This document shows positions 22,037 to 31,898 of a DNA stretch of 64,000 nucleotides, in pieces. Location: positions 310,001 through 374,000 of the forward strand of contig JAXHMN010000016.1 in the NCBI GenBank assembly GCA_034521465.1, written 5' to 3'. How positions within the stretch are numbered: position 1 is the first letter of the stretch; each line of letters opens with the position of its first letter. A program made the position numbers and the translations under genes. The DNA is from SURF-28 sp034521465. Its GTDB lineage: Bacteria > Bacteroidota > Ignavibacteria > Ignavibacteriales > Melioribacteraceae. The notes beneath the pieces were generated by a model. It made no database searches and was not told the DNA's origin. It saw nothing but the letters and a program-made list of their open reading frames with translations.

Positions 22037-22840
22037 TTACCACGCAGTCCAACCACCGTCAACAACAAGGTTTGCTCCCGTCATGTAGCTCGATGCGTCA
22101 CTAGCCAAAAAGATAAGTGCGCCTTTATAGTCTGTTGGTTTTGCCATTCTATTTAACATCGTTCGTTTAGAATACTGCTCAACAAAAAATTCATCTTGAT
22201 TATTTTCAACTCCGCCCGGAGTTAAGGTATTTACTCGAACATTATCTTTTCCCCAATAAGCAGCGAGGTATTTAGTGAAAGCAATCACTCCGCCTTTTGT
22301 AGCAGAGTAAGCCGGTGGTTTGAAAAAATCCTGTGTGCCGTCTTTTTTTATGTAGAGCGATTGATCGGGAGCGGTGATACCGTAGGTTGATGCAATATTA
22401 ATTATGCTGCCCGATTTCTGTTTTGCCATCTCTGTCCCGAAAACTTGTGAGCAGAGAAACACTCCGGTTAAATTTACATCGACTGATTTTTGCCAGAGTT
22501 CAAGAGGATAATTTTCAAACTTGCTTTGTTCGGCCGCTGCTTTCGGATTTTCAAACATATCGTTAATTGCGGCGTTGTTTACAAGTATATCAATGTGTCC
22601 AAACTTTTCTATAATTTTATCGCGTGCTTTTTCGAGTGATTCTTTGTTTGTTACATCAATCTCAATTCCTATCGATTCTGTTTCTAAAGTTTTTGCAAAC
22701 TCTTCACAGTTTTTTTCGTTTATATCAGCAACAATAACATTTGCACCAGCTTCGGATAGGGCTTTACAATGCTCCCTACCAATTAGGCCAAGCGCACCGG
22801 TTACAATTGCTGTCTTATTTTTTATTGAGAATATCTTCAA
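22037..22840 (-). CDS. SDR family NAD(P)-dependent oxidoreductase
   Basis: Classical short-chain dehydrogenase of 267 residues. The cofactor site is TGALGLIGREH (residues about 15-25), an acidic D in VIVADIN suggests NAD preference, NNAAIND is the NNAG motif, and the catalytic set is Ser (IINIASTYG), Tyr-x-x-x-Lys (YSATKGG). The C-terminus (YMTGANLVVDGGWTAW) is typical. It sits between the aminotransferase and phosphatase genes of the surface-sugar cluster and probably oxidises a hydroxyl on a sugar intermediate so that it can be aminated; that role is inferred from position only. Confidence 0.88.
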   Translation of the reverse strand: MKIFSIKNKTAIVTGALGLIGREHCKALSEAGANVIVADINEKNCEEFAKTLETESIGIEIDVTNKESLEKARDKIIEKFGHIDILVNNAAINDMFENPKAAAEQSKFENYPLELWQKSVDVNLTGVFLCSQVFGTEMAKQKSGSIINIASTYGITAPDQSLYIKKDGTQDFFKPPAYSATKGGVIAFTKYLAAYWGKDNVRVNTLTPGGVENNQDEFFVEQYSKRTMLNRMAKPTDYKGALIFLASDASSYMTGANLVVDGGWTAW

Positions 22841-22847
22841 CTAATTT

Positions 22848-22931
22848 TCCTTTGCGTGCTTCGCGAATTCATTGCGTTCTTTGCGAGAAACGTTTCACGC
22901 AAAGAACGCAGAGGTCAACGCAAAGACCGCC
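22848..22931. repeat. Dispersed palindromic repeat, TTTGCG family
   Basis: Segment with GCGTTCTTTGCG and CGCAAAGAACGC arms around GAGAAACGTTTCA. Bases 22879-22910 match 29011-29042 at 31 of 32 positions. It fills the gap between the aminotransferase and SDR genes. Confidence 0.7.
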
Positions 22932-22934
22932 ATA

Positions 22935-24272
22935 TTATTTCTTTTGTTTTGGTTTCATGTTAAAATTATCTGTTTTCCGAAAGACCGGCTGCACCGGTTC
23001 ACCGCGCAGTAACTCTTTTGCATTTTCATCTTCAACAGCTTTCTTCAAAATAGGTAAAACTTGTTCATAAACTTTCAATGTATATTCAATATCTTCATCA
23101 GAATGGGAGAACGACATATTATGAAATCCTCCCCAAAGTATACCGCGTTTAATCATTTCCTGTTGAACAAGAGATTTTAACAACAACGGATCACCGGCTT
23201 TTGCATCAAACGAAATTAACGAGCGCCAATTGTATCCGTTCGCTTTTGTGTAATCCAATCCTAGATTCTGAGCAATCTTGTTGTAACCATCTTTAAGTTT
23301 TGCGCCTTGTTTATCCAAATAAGCAGGAACGTTTTTCTCTTTCATTTCGGCTACGGTTGCTTTGACTGCCGTAAGCGAAAGAGCTTCGCCGCCGAAAGTT
23401 GTATAGAAGAAAATATCTTCATCAGCTAATTGCATTATCTCTTTTTACCGGTTAGAATAGAAATAGGCATCCCGTTTGCAACTGCTTTTGAGTAAGTAGC
23501 CAAATCCGGTGTGATTCCAAAATACTCTTGCGCACCGCCGAGTGCCATTCTAAATCCCGTCCACATTTCATCGAAAATTAAAATCACATTTTTTTCTTTA
23601 CAGAGATCGGCTACTTTTTGCAGAAAATTATCTTTCGGTTCTTGGAAAACAACAGGTTCTAATATTACTGCCGCAGTATCGTCGTCAAGTGAATCCTTGA
23701 GTGAATCGATATTATTATAATCAAAAGTGTAGGTGATTTCTTGAACTGCTTGCGGTATGCCGTAGTTACGCGCAGTAACGGAAACATACCAATCATGCCA
23801 GCCGTGATAACCGCAGCAGAGGATTTTGTTTTTACCGGTATAAGCTCGTGCAAGCCGAACTGCAGCGCTTGTAACATCGGCGCCGGTTTTACTGTAGCGA
23901 ACCATCTCTGCGTTTGGAATTATATCTCTAATAATTTCTGCTACTTCAACTTCAAGCGGATGAACAAGTGAAAATGTAATCCCATCATCAAGTTGTTTCT
24001 TAATTGCCTCATCAACTTTGGGATATGCATAACCGAGCGAGAGGGGACCGATGCCCATGTTGTAATCGATGTATTCATTTCCGTCAACATCCCAAACGTG
24101 TGACCCTTTTCCTCTCACTAAATACTTTGGCGCCATTCCATTTACGTATTGAGTAGGACCTTTTGCTAAAGTTTGTGTGTTTGAGGGAATTAATCCAAGT
24201 GAGCGTTTGTAAAGTTCTTCCGATTTTTCAATTACTGGATAGTCATTGTTTAAGTCAATTTTGTTAGGCATA
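22935..24272 (-). CDS. Class III PLP aminotransferase (glutamate-1-semialdehyde aminomutase-like), one frameshift
   Basis: PLP enzyme that probably transfers an amino group to a keto sugar or aldehyde. The start at 24272 (MPNKIDLNNDYPVIEKS) is preferred over the longer in-frame start at 24364, because the extra residues are the translation of a dispersed repeat. Motifs: GKGSHVWDVDGNEYIDYN, the TGADVTSAAVRLAR phosphate region, IFDEMWTGFR (PLP-binding Asp), and the Schiff-base lysine in ATYSKAVANGMPIS. A frameshift near 23440 splits it after LTGKK; the second part resumes with MQLADEDIFFYTTFGGEALS, which is where relatives continue. Total near 445 residues, normal for the family. Substrate unknown; the surface-sugar cluster suggests a sugar. 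Confidence 0.85.
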
Positions 24273-24286
24273 AAATCTATTCTCCG

Positions 24287-24425
24287 TTGTCGTTTTGTTT
24301 TTACCCGTGTTCTTTGTGAATTCTTCGTGTTCCTTGTGGTTAAGTTTTTTACCACGAAGGGCACGAAGGAGGCCCTCCTTCGTCTCTAATTCGACTTCGG
24401 CGGACAAGCACAAAGTTCACAAGGT
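24287..24425. repeat. Dispersed intergenic repeat, CACGAAG/CTTCGTG family
   Basis: About 140 bases with GTGTTCTTTGTGAATTCTTCG and a complementary ACCACGAAGGGCACGAAGGAG arm, plus a small GGAGGCCCTCC hairpin. In the minus strand its translation supplies the spurious N-terminal extension of the aminotransferase frame. No gene seen. Confidence 0.6.
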
Positions 24426-24430
24426 TAAAA

Positions 24431-25248
24431 TTAATTGTTACTGTTTTCTATTTTCTTCTTATACTCATCGATGTTTTGTAATTCATTGAGGTGATTTTCA
24501 TACCAGTATTTGCCCAAGTATTTTTTGTTTATGTCGTGAATGTATGGTTTTTCTTTTACTAAATTAAGTATATCGTTCAATCCAAAGTTAGGATTATTAT
24601 CGTAAAGTTCCTCATAAACCGTTCTTATAAAGAGATAGTCTTCTTCATAGTCTATTGTCCATCGATGGATGGATGAGTAATCTAATCCGGTTTCCCACTC
24701 AACATTACCGATTTTGAATTTATCTTTGTTTTCCCAAATGTATGGTGTTGTGTGTTCACGCTCGAAATCTTTTGTTGCCTTTTGCCAAGCTTCTTCGAGA
24801 GTTTAAATGACATTATCTCAACATCATTACCATCGGGATAAGTTGCTGGATGGAGATTGCTGACGTAATCGTATCTACCTCTGTTATCCAGATAGTGTTT
24901 TAATACTTTATCAATTACCAGTGGATCAATCAAAGGACAATCTGAAGGTATTTTTACTACAGCATCTGCATTATATTTTTTTGACACCATGTAATGTCGG
25001 TCCAAAAGGTCGTGTAGATCACCGCGGTAAACTTCTAGATTGTATTTATTGCAGATTTCCTCAACGGGATCATCTTCGCTCTCGGTCGAAGTGGCGACCA
25101 CGATTTCCCCGGTAAGCTGAGCAGCTTCTACCCGTTCAACCATTCTTAGCAAAAGAGGTTTGGCTTTGATGGAAAGTAAAACTTTTTTAGGAAGTCTTGA
25201 AGACCCTAGTCTAGCCTGAATAACCGTAACGACTTTTGTGTCATTCAT
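24431..25248 (-). CDS. SpsF-like cytidylyltransferase family protein, one frameshift
   Basis: Nucleotidyltransferase fold protein related to CMP-sugar synthetases. The N-terminus VVTVIQARLGSSRLPKKVLL is the nucleotide-binding signature; DLLDRHYMVSKKYNADAVVKIPSDCPLIDP is the family core. The gene is broken near 24806: a missing A in an AAAA run converts FKTLEEAWQKATKDF into a short false tail. The correct frame continues through VEWETGLDYSSIHRW, DYEEDYLFI and KPYIHDINKKYLGKYWYENHL to a stop at 24431. Total about 272 residues, as in SpsF relatives. In this cluster it is the best candidate for activating the NeuB product to a CMP-sugar, an inference from family and context. Confidence 0.8.
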
Positions 25249-25262
25249 AAGAACTCAGCACT

Positions 25263-26295
25263 TTAATGAGCAAGCACTTGTTTAACTTCAAATTCTTCGT
25301 GTAGTTTTTGACTGTTGATCTCCGGTTGCTCAATCAAACTTTTTCCGATTTGTGATATTCTTTCAGCGGAGATTCCGTTGTTTTGTATTGGTGTTAATCG
25401 TTTTAATTGTTCGTTGGGAATATCAGAATAAACTTTTTTACCCAGTGCCATTGCAATGTGAACGACGGATGAATATCTGGTTAATAAAATATCACAATTA
25501 GCTAACATGTGGTTTGTATTTCCATTTGGATAAACCAATGCGCCGGGTGCATATTTATTAATTTCTTTAGTTGCTCTTTCTATATTTTCATTAGGATGAA
25601 GTTTGAAAATTATTTGCCGCCCCTCGGCAAGCTTAACCGCACGCTTAATTAACTTTTTACGATTTTCGTATTTCCAAGTTTCACGCATATCTGATGTAGC
25701 AACCAGCAGATATCCTTTGTGGGGAAAGTCATTGTCCAAGTATTCCTTTACGTTGTCGAAATTTGGGATACCGGTTATAATCATTTTTTTTGGGTCGGCT
25801 CCTTTGCGAATGAATAATTTTCTGTATCCTTCAGAAGCAATACAAAAACAAGTATAAAGATTTGACATTCCCGTTGTTGATGTGCTCGCCGCCCAGCGAG
25901 GGAAATGTAGATACTTCACTAGGTAGTACATAAATGATTCAGGGTCAGTCATTCCTTCTTGAACAAGAATTACCTTTTTATCGCAAATGTTTTTTGGCAT
26001 GATTAAATCTTGGCAAGTGAAAACCAATTCATACTCGTCGTTAAACTTTTCTCCACGAAAATCAATTTGCAAATTGTGAGTTTTAAAGTAACCTAAGGTT
26101 TGTTTCCTGAACTTACCCTTGCCCACTATTGTAAAATCTATCAAACGTAATTTAGCATAAAGTCCTACCCAACCATCAGCATAATAAGGCGAAAACCAGC
26201 AGTCATAATCACTCATCATGTTTTTGGCGATTGAGTGCATTATTGTGGTTTGGTTAAGCGAGCCGCAGATGAAAAGTATTTTTTCTTTTTCTCAT
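25263..26295 (-). CDS. CDP-glycerol glycerophosphotransferase-like / GT-B glycosyltransferase, one frameshift near the start
   Basis: Probable surface-polymer transferase of about 343 residues. The start at 26295 (MRKRKKILFICGSLNQTTIMHSIA) is restored if one A is added to the A-run near 26275; without it the frame opens only at 26240. A GT-B-like C-terminal half has ITGIPNFDNVKEY, LVATSDMRE, IFKLHPNENIERA (HPNE-type phosphate-binding loop), LANCDILLTRYSSVVHIAMALGKKVYSD, features shared by CDP-glycerol glycerophosphotransferases, polysialyl- and lipid-linked sugar transferases. It is the first gene of the cluster and may attach the CMP-activated sugar; the donor cannot be read from sequence. 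Confidence 0.65.
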
Positions 26296-26521
26296 AGTTA
26301 AAAAGTCTCAAGTATTTGTAACCAAAATTTCGTCAAAAAAAAGAAGTTTCATGTTACCTTCTTGTTAATGATATATTAATAAATTGTTAAGGTGAAAAAA
26401 ATTGACTCACAATCTGATAATAATTTATTAACAATTCGTTTATTTCTAATTAACATTAAGAACTTAATTTTATTTTGAAAAAAATGAAAATCATTTTCCC
26501 AAAACAAATCTCGGGCATTAA

Positions 26522-27446
26522 ATGCGACTAGCACATTTGTCAGATATACACTTAAACACATTTTTTAAGAAATCAAATATCATAAAAACTAAAAAGCTAT
26601 TGAAACTTGCCCTTGAGAAAGATTGTGACCATCTCGTTATAACCGGTGATATATCAGATAATTCTGAAAAAAAAGATTATATAATATTTAAAAAAATACT
26701 AAAAAGTTTTGATTTACTCGACTCAAGTAAAACTTCAATTATTATCGGCAATCATGATATTTTTGGTGGAGTTCAAACAGCCCTTGATGTAGTAAATTTT
26801 CCGGCAAAATGTTTGACAACAAATTATGAAAAAAAAGTTGATGAATTTGTTCGGCATTTTGAGGAACTGTTTGAAAATTGTTATTTCCCAATAAATAGTA
26901 AAATATTTCCCTATTCAAAAATGATTGATAAAATACAGCTAATTGGTTTGAATACGATAGATTATTACTCTAGAATTAGAAATCCATTTGCTTCCAACGG
27001 AAAAATTTACAAAGATCAACTTAAAGGAATAAAGCAAATTTTCAGTAATAAAGAATTTAATCCAAAACACAGAGTCGTTTTGGCACATCATCATTTTTAT
27101 AAAAATAACGAAGAAGCCACAAGTTCAAATGCGGTTTGGAATAAGATTGAGAGCTACACTTTGAAACTTCGAGGGAAGAAAAATCTTCTCAAATTATTTA
27201 GAAGGAAACGATGTTGAATTAATACTTCACGGGCATAGTCATGAAGTAAAAGAATATGAACGTAAAGGTATAAAGTTGATGAATGCAGGTGGATCAGTGG
27301 ATAATTCATTCTCTAAACAAGTTTTTTTAATTTTAATTGATATCGATGATGGAATTTCCACAAGTATTGAAAAAATTGATTTGAATACCAAGAAGAAAGA
27401 AACACCCTGCTTGGTTGGAGAGATGGTCCCTTCATTGGCAAGTTAA
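26522..27446 (+). CDS. Calcineurin-like metallophosphoesterase, one frameshift
   Basis: Binuclear metal phosphoesterase. Metal ligands are visible in order: DIHL (LAHLSDIHLN), GDISD, GNHD (IIIGNHDIFGG), HHHFY and HGHSHE. The first frame ends at 27217 after GKKNLLKLFRRKRC, but the next frame continues without gap as SNYLEGNDVELILHGHSHEVKEYERKGIKLMNAGG to a stop at 27444-27446, which carries the essential last histidines. So the gene is one frameshift away from a full-length protein of about 307 residues. Substrate unknown: UDP-sugar pyrophosphatase, cAMP and nuclease activities all occur in the family. Confidence 0.82.
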
Positions 27447-27483
27447 AATACCAGATATCGATTTTTTCTCACCAAACTCAACC

Positions 27484-27503
27484 ATTTTTCATTAATGAAA
27501 AAT
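27484..27503. promoter_or_regulatory. Perfect 20-base palindrome upstream of rnfC
   Basis: ATTTTTCATTAATGAAAAAT is self-complementary over its whole length and lies about 140 bases before the rnfC start in the only sizeable gap before the operon. It could be a regulator binding site or a weak terminator of the phosphoesterase gene; the sequence alone does not decide. Confidence 0.35.
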
Positions 27504-27639
27504 TTCTCAAATTAACCCCATAGTTCTGCCCGAAAAGTTCGTTTAGCAAACAAAAAGAAAGAAAATTAAAAATCCCTACAAGTCCTAATTTGGCATAGTA
27601 TATGCATATCAAGGGACTCATAAAACAAACGAAAAATCT

Positions 27640-28978
27640 ATGAAACTTTTCAAAACAAATAAAACATTTCACGGTGGTGTTCATCCGTCTGAGTACAAAG
27701 AATTAAGCGAAAATTGTGAATTTGAAATAATGCCGAATCCGAAACAAATTATTATTCCACTTTCACAACATATTGGTAAACCGGCAAAGCCATTGGTCGG
27801 CAAAAAAGATCAGGTGAAGGCCGGACAGGTTATTGCCGAACAAGACGGATTTATTTCGGTGCCTATTCACAGCCCTGTCTCGGGAACCGTGAAAAAGATT
27901 TCCAATGAAACTAATGCTTCCGGTTTTCCAAAAGAATCAATAATTATTGATGCCGACGAATCGAACGAAATGGAATTACAGCCATCGCTCGATCCTGAAA
28001 AAGTTACGCCGGAAGAGATTCAAGAAAGAGTTAAATGGGCAGGAATTGTTGGTCAAGGCGGAGCAGCATTTCCCGACATTTGTGAAAATCACTCCGCCAA
28101 AAGACAAAAAGATCGATAGCGTAATTTTAAACGGCTGTGAGTGTGAACCCTACTTAACAAGAGATTACAGGTACATGCTGGAAAGAACTGAATCCGTAAT
28201 TGAAGGTTTACGCTTAGTTATGAAATCACTTGGAGTTGAAAAAGGTGCAATCGGAATTGAAGACAACAAACCGGAAGCGATCAAAAAATTAAAAGAAGCA
28301 ACAGCAAAATATGAAAATATTGATGTAGAAGTTCTCGAAACAAAATATCCGCAAGGCGCTGAAAAAATGTTGATCAAAGCAGTGCTAAACCGTGAAGTGC
28401 CTCCGGGCAAACTCCCGCTTGATGTTGGTGTTGTGATTCAAAATATAGGCACAGCGGTTGCAATTCACGATGCAATCGTAAAAGGTGAACCGCAAATTAC
28501 CGCGGCAATGACGGTTAGCGGATATGGAATTAAAGAACCAAAAAATGTAATCGTTAGAGTTGGAACACCCTTGGCAGATGTAATCGAATTTTGCGGCGGT
28601 GTGAAAGATGAAGCTGTGAAAGTTGTGGTCGGAGGACCTATGATGGGCGTTGCTCAATTCGATTTTGCTGCTCCGGTTATGAAAGCGACTTCGGGGCTTT
28701 TAGTATTAACACACGAAGAAGAAAATTTACACGAAGAAACACCGTGTTTGCGATGCGGGAAATGTATTGACGCCTGTCCGCTTGGTTTGGTGCCGAGCAA
28801 ATTAGCGCGCTATACTCAACTGGATAGATTAGAAGATGCCGAAGGTTTGGATATTACCGTATGTATGGAATGCGGAACATGCACTTATACTTGTCCGGCA
28901 AACATTCCGCTGGTTCAATGGATACGGTTAGGCAAGCAAAGAGTAATGGCATTGCAGAGAGAAAGAAAATCTGCATAA
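27640..28978 (+). CDS. rnfC: Rnf complex subunit C (NADH-binding, Fe-S), one frameshift
   Basis: Peripheral subunit of the ion-translocating ferredoxin:NAD oxidoreductase; it carries FMN/NADH-binding and two [4Fe-4S] clusters. The N-terminus FHGGVHPSEYKELSE and GTVKKI match RnfC. The frame is broken near 28073: one extra base after TTTCCC gives a false tail, and the second frame resumes with FPTFVKITPPKDKKIDSVILNGCECEPYLT, the family signature. The two ferredoxin motifs CLRCGKCIDACPLGL and CMECGTCTYTCPANIP lie at the C-terminus (28750-28905). Total near 446 residues. First gene of rnfCDGEAB. Confidence 0.92.
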
Positions 28979-29060
28979 ACTTTGCGGTCTTCGCATCAAG
29001 ACTTTGCGTGCTTTGCGAGAAACGGTTCACGCAAAGAACGCAAAAGAAACATGCAAAGAG
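28979..29060. repeat. Dispersed palindromic repeat inside the rnf operon, TTTGCG family
   Basis: It contains CTTTGCGTGCTTTGCGAG and CACGCAAAGAACGCAAAAG arms in the 131-base gap between rnfC and rnfD. Its plus-strand translation (CVLCEKRFTQRTQ) is the usual spurious peptide of this repeat. Confidence 0.7.
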
Positions 29061-29109
29061 TGTAGAGATTACAGATTAAGAGTAAGACTTAAGACTACTG
29101 GAAAAATAA

Positions 29110-30082
29110 ATGACTACTACAACTACTGAAAATCCTACTTACAGATTAGAGCTTTCGAGTTCGCCGCATGTGCACTCGCGCTGGAATACAAAGCAGGCGA
29201 TGTGGCTTGTCGTGCTTGCATTAATTCCGGCAATTGTTTCTGCGGTGGTCTTTTTTGGCTTTTATCAATTATTAGTAATTGCGGTTGCCGTCGGTTTTGC
29301 TGTCGGTACAGAAGCCGCAATCAAGACGATACGAAAAAGAAAAGTTACGATTAACCGATGGAAGCGGAATTATTACCGGTTTATTGCTTGCATTAATTCT
29401 GCCGCCTAATTTTAACTTAGCATTCACCGCACTCGGATCAATTGTTGCGATTGCATTAGGAAAAGAAATTTTCGGCGGATTGGGATATAACATTTTCAAT
29501 CCCGCTCTTGTCGGAAGAGCATTTTTACAAGCTGCATTTCCTGTTCCTATGACAACATGGTTAAAACCAAACTTTACGGAGGTTGATGCGGTATCTACAG
29601 CAACTCCACTTTCTGCATTTAAGTTTGATGGAGTTGGTACAGAATTATCGTCAATGTTAATCGGAAATATTGGCGGATCACTTGGCGAGACATCCGCTAT
29701 TGCAATTCTAATCGGTGGATTGTTTTTGATTTTTGGTGGAGTCGTAAACTGGCGAGTTCCCGCGGCAATGACAATCGGTGCTTTAGTTTTTGGCGGAATA
29801 TTTTGGCTGATCGATCCTGCTGCTTATCCAAATCCGTTGTTTCATCTTGCTGCCGGTGGATTTTTATTTGGCGCACTCTTTATGGCAACAGATTGGGTGA
29901 CATCACCAATGACCGCAAAAGGAATGTGGATATTTGGTTTAGGAATTTCACTTGTACTTATCGTAATAAGATTATTTGGCGGACTTCCCGAAGGAGTTAT
30001 GTACGCAATTTTATTTATGAATGCGTTCGTTCCGCTCATTAACAGATACACACGACCAAGAGTATTCGGGGAGGCAAAATGA
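29110..30082 (+). CDS. rnfD: Rnf complex subunit D (membrane, FMN-bearing), one frameshift
   Basis: Polytopic membrane subunit that carries a covalently bound flavin in known Rnf/NQR systems. The first part (SSPHVHSRWNTKQAMWLVVLALIPA) is the conserved N-terminus; a frameshift near 29352 follows KKRKVT, and the correct frame goes on with LTDGSGIITGLLLALILPP, hydrophobic helices and the STATPLSAFK segment, the likely flavinylation site, then ATDWVTSPMTAKGMWIFG. About 324 residues when joined, normal for RnfD. Its stop overlaps the rnfG start by four bases. Confidence 0.92.
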
Positions 30083-30642
30083 ACACAGTAATTAAAATGT
30101 TGATAACGCTTTCGATTATCGGAGTAGTTTCCGGTGCTTTGCTTTCCCAGATAAGCGGTTGGGCAGCACCAAAGATCGAAATGCACAGGAAAGCTGCAAC
30201 AGAAAAAGCAATTTACTTAGTTCAACCGGAAGCAAAAAATTATCAAAAAGTTGAATCGGTTGATTTCGAACTCTATAAAGTTTTTGATGAAAATGAAAAT
30301 ACAATCGGTTACGCACTTCCTTATGAAGGCAATGGCTTTCAAGGAGTTATTCGGTTGATGGTTGGAGTTAAAGCCGACCTAAACCAACTAGTCGGATTAG
30401 AAGTTCTTGAACAGGTTGAAACTCCCGGTTTGGGAACAAAAATAGTTGAAGATGATTTTACAGGAATGTTCGAAGAGTTATCAGCCGAGCCAAAAGTTAA
30501 CTGGGTAAAAGGTGCGGCACCCGATGACCCGAATGAAATTCAAGCAATAACCGGCGCAACAATTTCTTCGGTGGCAGTTGTTGATATAATTAATAAAGGA
30601 TTGGAAAAACTCCGCTCTGCAGAAGAGGGAGGTAACTTATGA
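30079..30642 (+). CDS. rnfG: Rnf complex subunit G (periplasmic FMN subunit)
   Basis: Single N-terminal membrane anchor (residues about 5-27) and a periplasmic FMN-binding domain. The covalent flavin site is the threonine of ITGATISS (near residue 157), the [S/T]GAT consensus. Other family signatures are VLEQVETPGLGTKI. 187 residues, intact. It overlaps rnfD at the start and rnfE at the end by four bases each (ATGA), showing translational coupling. Confidence 0.93.
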   Translation: MNTVIKMLITLSIIGVVSGALLSQISGWAAPKIEMHRKAATEKAIYLVQPEAKNYQKVESVDFELYKVFDENENTIGYALPYEGNGFQGVIRLMVGVKADLNQLVGLEVLEQVETPGLGTKIVEDDFTGMFEELSAEPKVNWVKGAAPDDPNEIQAITGATISSVAVVDIINKGLEKLRSAEEGGNL

Positions 30643-31319
30643 AAAAACAAGTAACATTAGCTCAAGAATATGTAAAGGGAATTTGGGATCAGAACCCGGT
30701 CTTTAAAGCTGCGCTTGGTTTATGTCCCGTGCTTGCCGTAACCGTCTCGGCAATAAACGGAATTGCGATGGCGCTTGCAACTACTTTTGTTCTGACTTCG
30801 GCAAGTTTGATCATCTCATCGATCAGAAAACTTATACCAACTCAAGTTCGTATTGCTTCGTACATTTTAATTATCGCAACCTTTGTAACCATTGTTGATT
30901 TGGTAATGAAAGCACAGTTCCCGGAATTAAGCAAAGCGCTCGGTCCATATATTCCGCTGATTGTAGTTAACTGTTTAATACTCGGAAGACAAGAAGCATT
31001 CTCGTCAAAAAACAGTGTTGGTCGAAGTGTACTTGACGCACTCGGTATGGGAACCGGTTTTTTAATTGCTCTATTTGTTTTGGGAAGTCTTAGAGAGTTA
31101 TTTGGCTCCGGAACAATTTTAGGCGTTCAGCTAATGCCCGGATTTTATGAACCATGGCTTGTAATGATTTTACCCGCCGGTGCATTTTTGACACTCGGAC
31201 TTTTATTCGGCGCAGCCAATTCATACTTGCAGAAAAAAGAACGAACCGAAAAGAACTTTTTGATAGATAAATACTTGAAAGCCAAAAAAGAAGCGGAAGA
31301 AACCGGGGAGGTAAAATAA
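30639..31319 (+). CDS. rnfE: Rnf complex subunit E
   Basis: Integral membrane subunit with about six transmembrane helices, 226 residues. Signatures: NPVFKAALGLCPVLAVT near the start, YIPLIVVNCLILGRQEAFSSKN in the middle and GTILGVQLMPG. The NCLI cysteine is a ligand of the intramembrane iron site shared with RnfA in this family. An extended charged tail (YLKAKKEAEETGEVK) follows. The stop abuts the rnfA start directly. Confidence 0.93.
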   Translation: MKKQVTLAQEYVKGIWDQNPVFKAALGLCPVLAVTVSAINGIAMALATTFVLTSASLIISSIRKLIPTQVRIASYILIIATFVTIVDLVMKAQFPELSKALGPYIPLIVVNCLILGRQEAFSSKNSVGRSVLDALGMGTGFLIALFVLGSLRELFGSGTILGVQLMPGFYEPWLVMILPAGAFLTLGLLFGAANSYLQKKERTEKNFLIDKYLKAKKEAEETGEVK

Positions 31320-31898
31320 ATGGAACTCTTTTTAATATTTTTATCTGCCGCAATTGTTAACAACTTTGTACTCGCATACTTTCTCGGTATCTGTCCTTTC
31401 ATTGGGGTATCGAACAAAATTAGTTCTGCATTCTCAATGGGACTTGCTACAACATTTGTAATGACAATTACTGCAACAGTTACATGGTTGATCTATCATC
31501 TTCTGCTGGTACCATACAATTTGGAATTTTTACAGTACGTGTCATTCATTTTGGTAATTGCATCATTAGTGCAATTTGTTGAAATGTTTGTTAAAAAAGT
31601 AAGTCAGCCGTTGTACAGAGCGCTTGGAATATTTCTTCCGCTCATAACAACCAATTGTTCAATTCTCGGTTTAGCGCTGTTTATGGTATTGAAAGATTAT
31701 TCATTTGTTCAAGGTGTTGTTTATGGTGTTGGCGCCGGTGCAGGTTTTACGTTAGCAATAACAATTATGGCAGGCATCCGAGAAGAACTCGATTTAGCTG
31801 ATGTTCCGAAACCGTTTCAAGGTGCTCCAATTACTTTAATTGTAGCGGGATTACTCGCGTTGGCTTTTATGGGATTTTCCGGATTGATCTCTATTTAG
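31320..31898 (+). CDS. rnfA: Rnf complex subunit A
   Basis: Membrane subunit homologous to RnfE and NqrE, 192 residues with six predicted helices. Signatures: AAIVNNFVLAYFLGICPFIGVS and FLPLITTNCSILGLALF, whose cysteines ligate the shared iron centre in known structures. MAGIREELDLADVPKPFQGAPI is the conserved loop before the last helix. It begins immediately after the rnfE stop. A short intergenic repeat follows before rnfB. Confidence 0.93.
   Translation: MELFLIFLSAAIVNNFVLAYFLGICPFIGVSNKISSAFSMGLATTFVMTITATVTWLIYHLLLVPYNLEFLQYVSFILVIASLVQFVEMFVKKVSQPLYRALGIFLPLITTNCSILGLALFMVLKDYSFVQGVVYGVGAGAGFTLAITIMAGIREELDLADVPKPFQGAPITLIVAGLLALAFMGFSGLISI

Noticed and set aside
22741..23070. Plus-strand open frame of 109 codons across the SDR/aminotransferase gap
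   Set aside because: It is antisense to two good genes and its middle is the usual spurious translation of the TTTGCG repeat (CVLCEKRFTQRTQ type).
26296..26521. tRNA or small RNA in the gap before the phosphoesterase gene
   Set aside because: No cloverleaf, conserved loop or CCA-type end; the segment is plain AT-rich sequence. Other gaps were scanned with the same result.
27947..28119. Programmed ribosomal frameshift in rnfC
   Set aside because: No slippery heptamer or downstream structure at the shift; a single inserted base explains it and similar shifts occur in many unrelated genes.
28861..29079. Plus-strand open frame overlapping the end of rnfC
   Set aside because: It is an out-of-frame reading of the RnfC ferredoxin motif followed by the repeat translation; not a gene.
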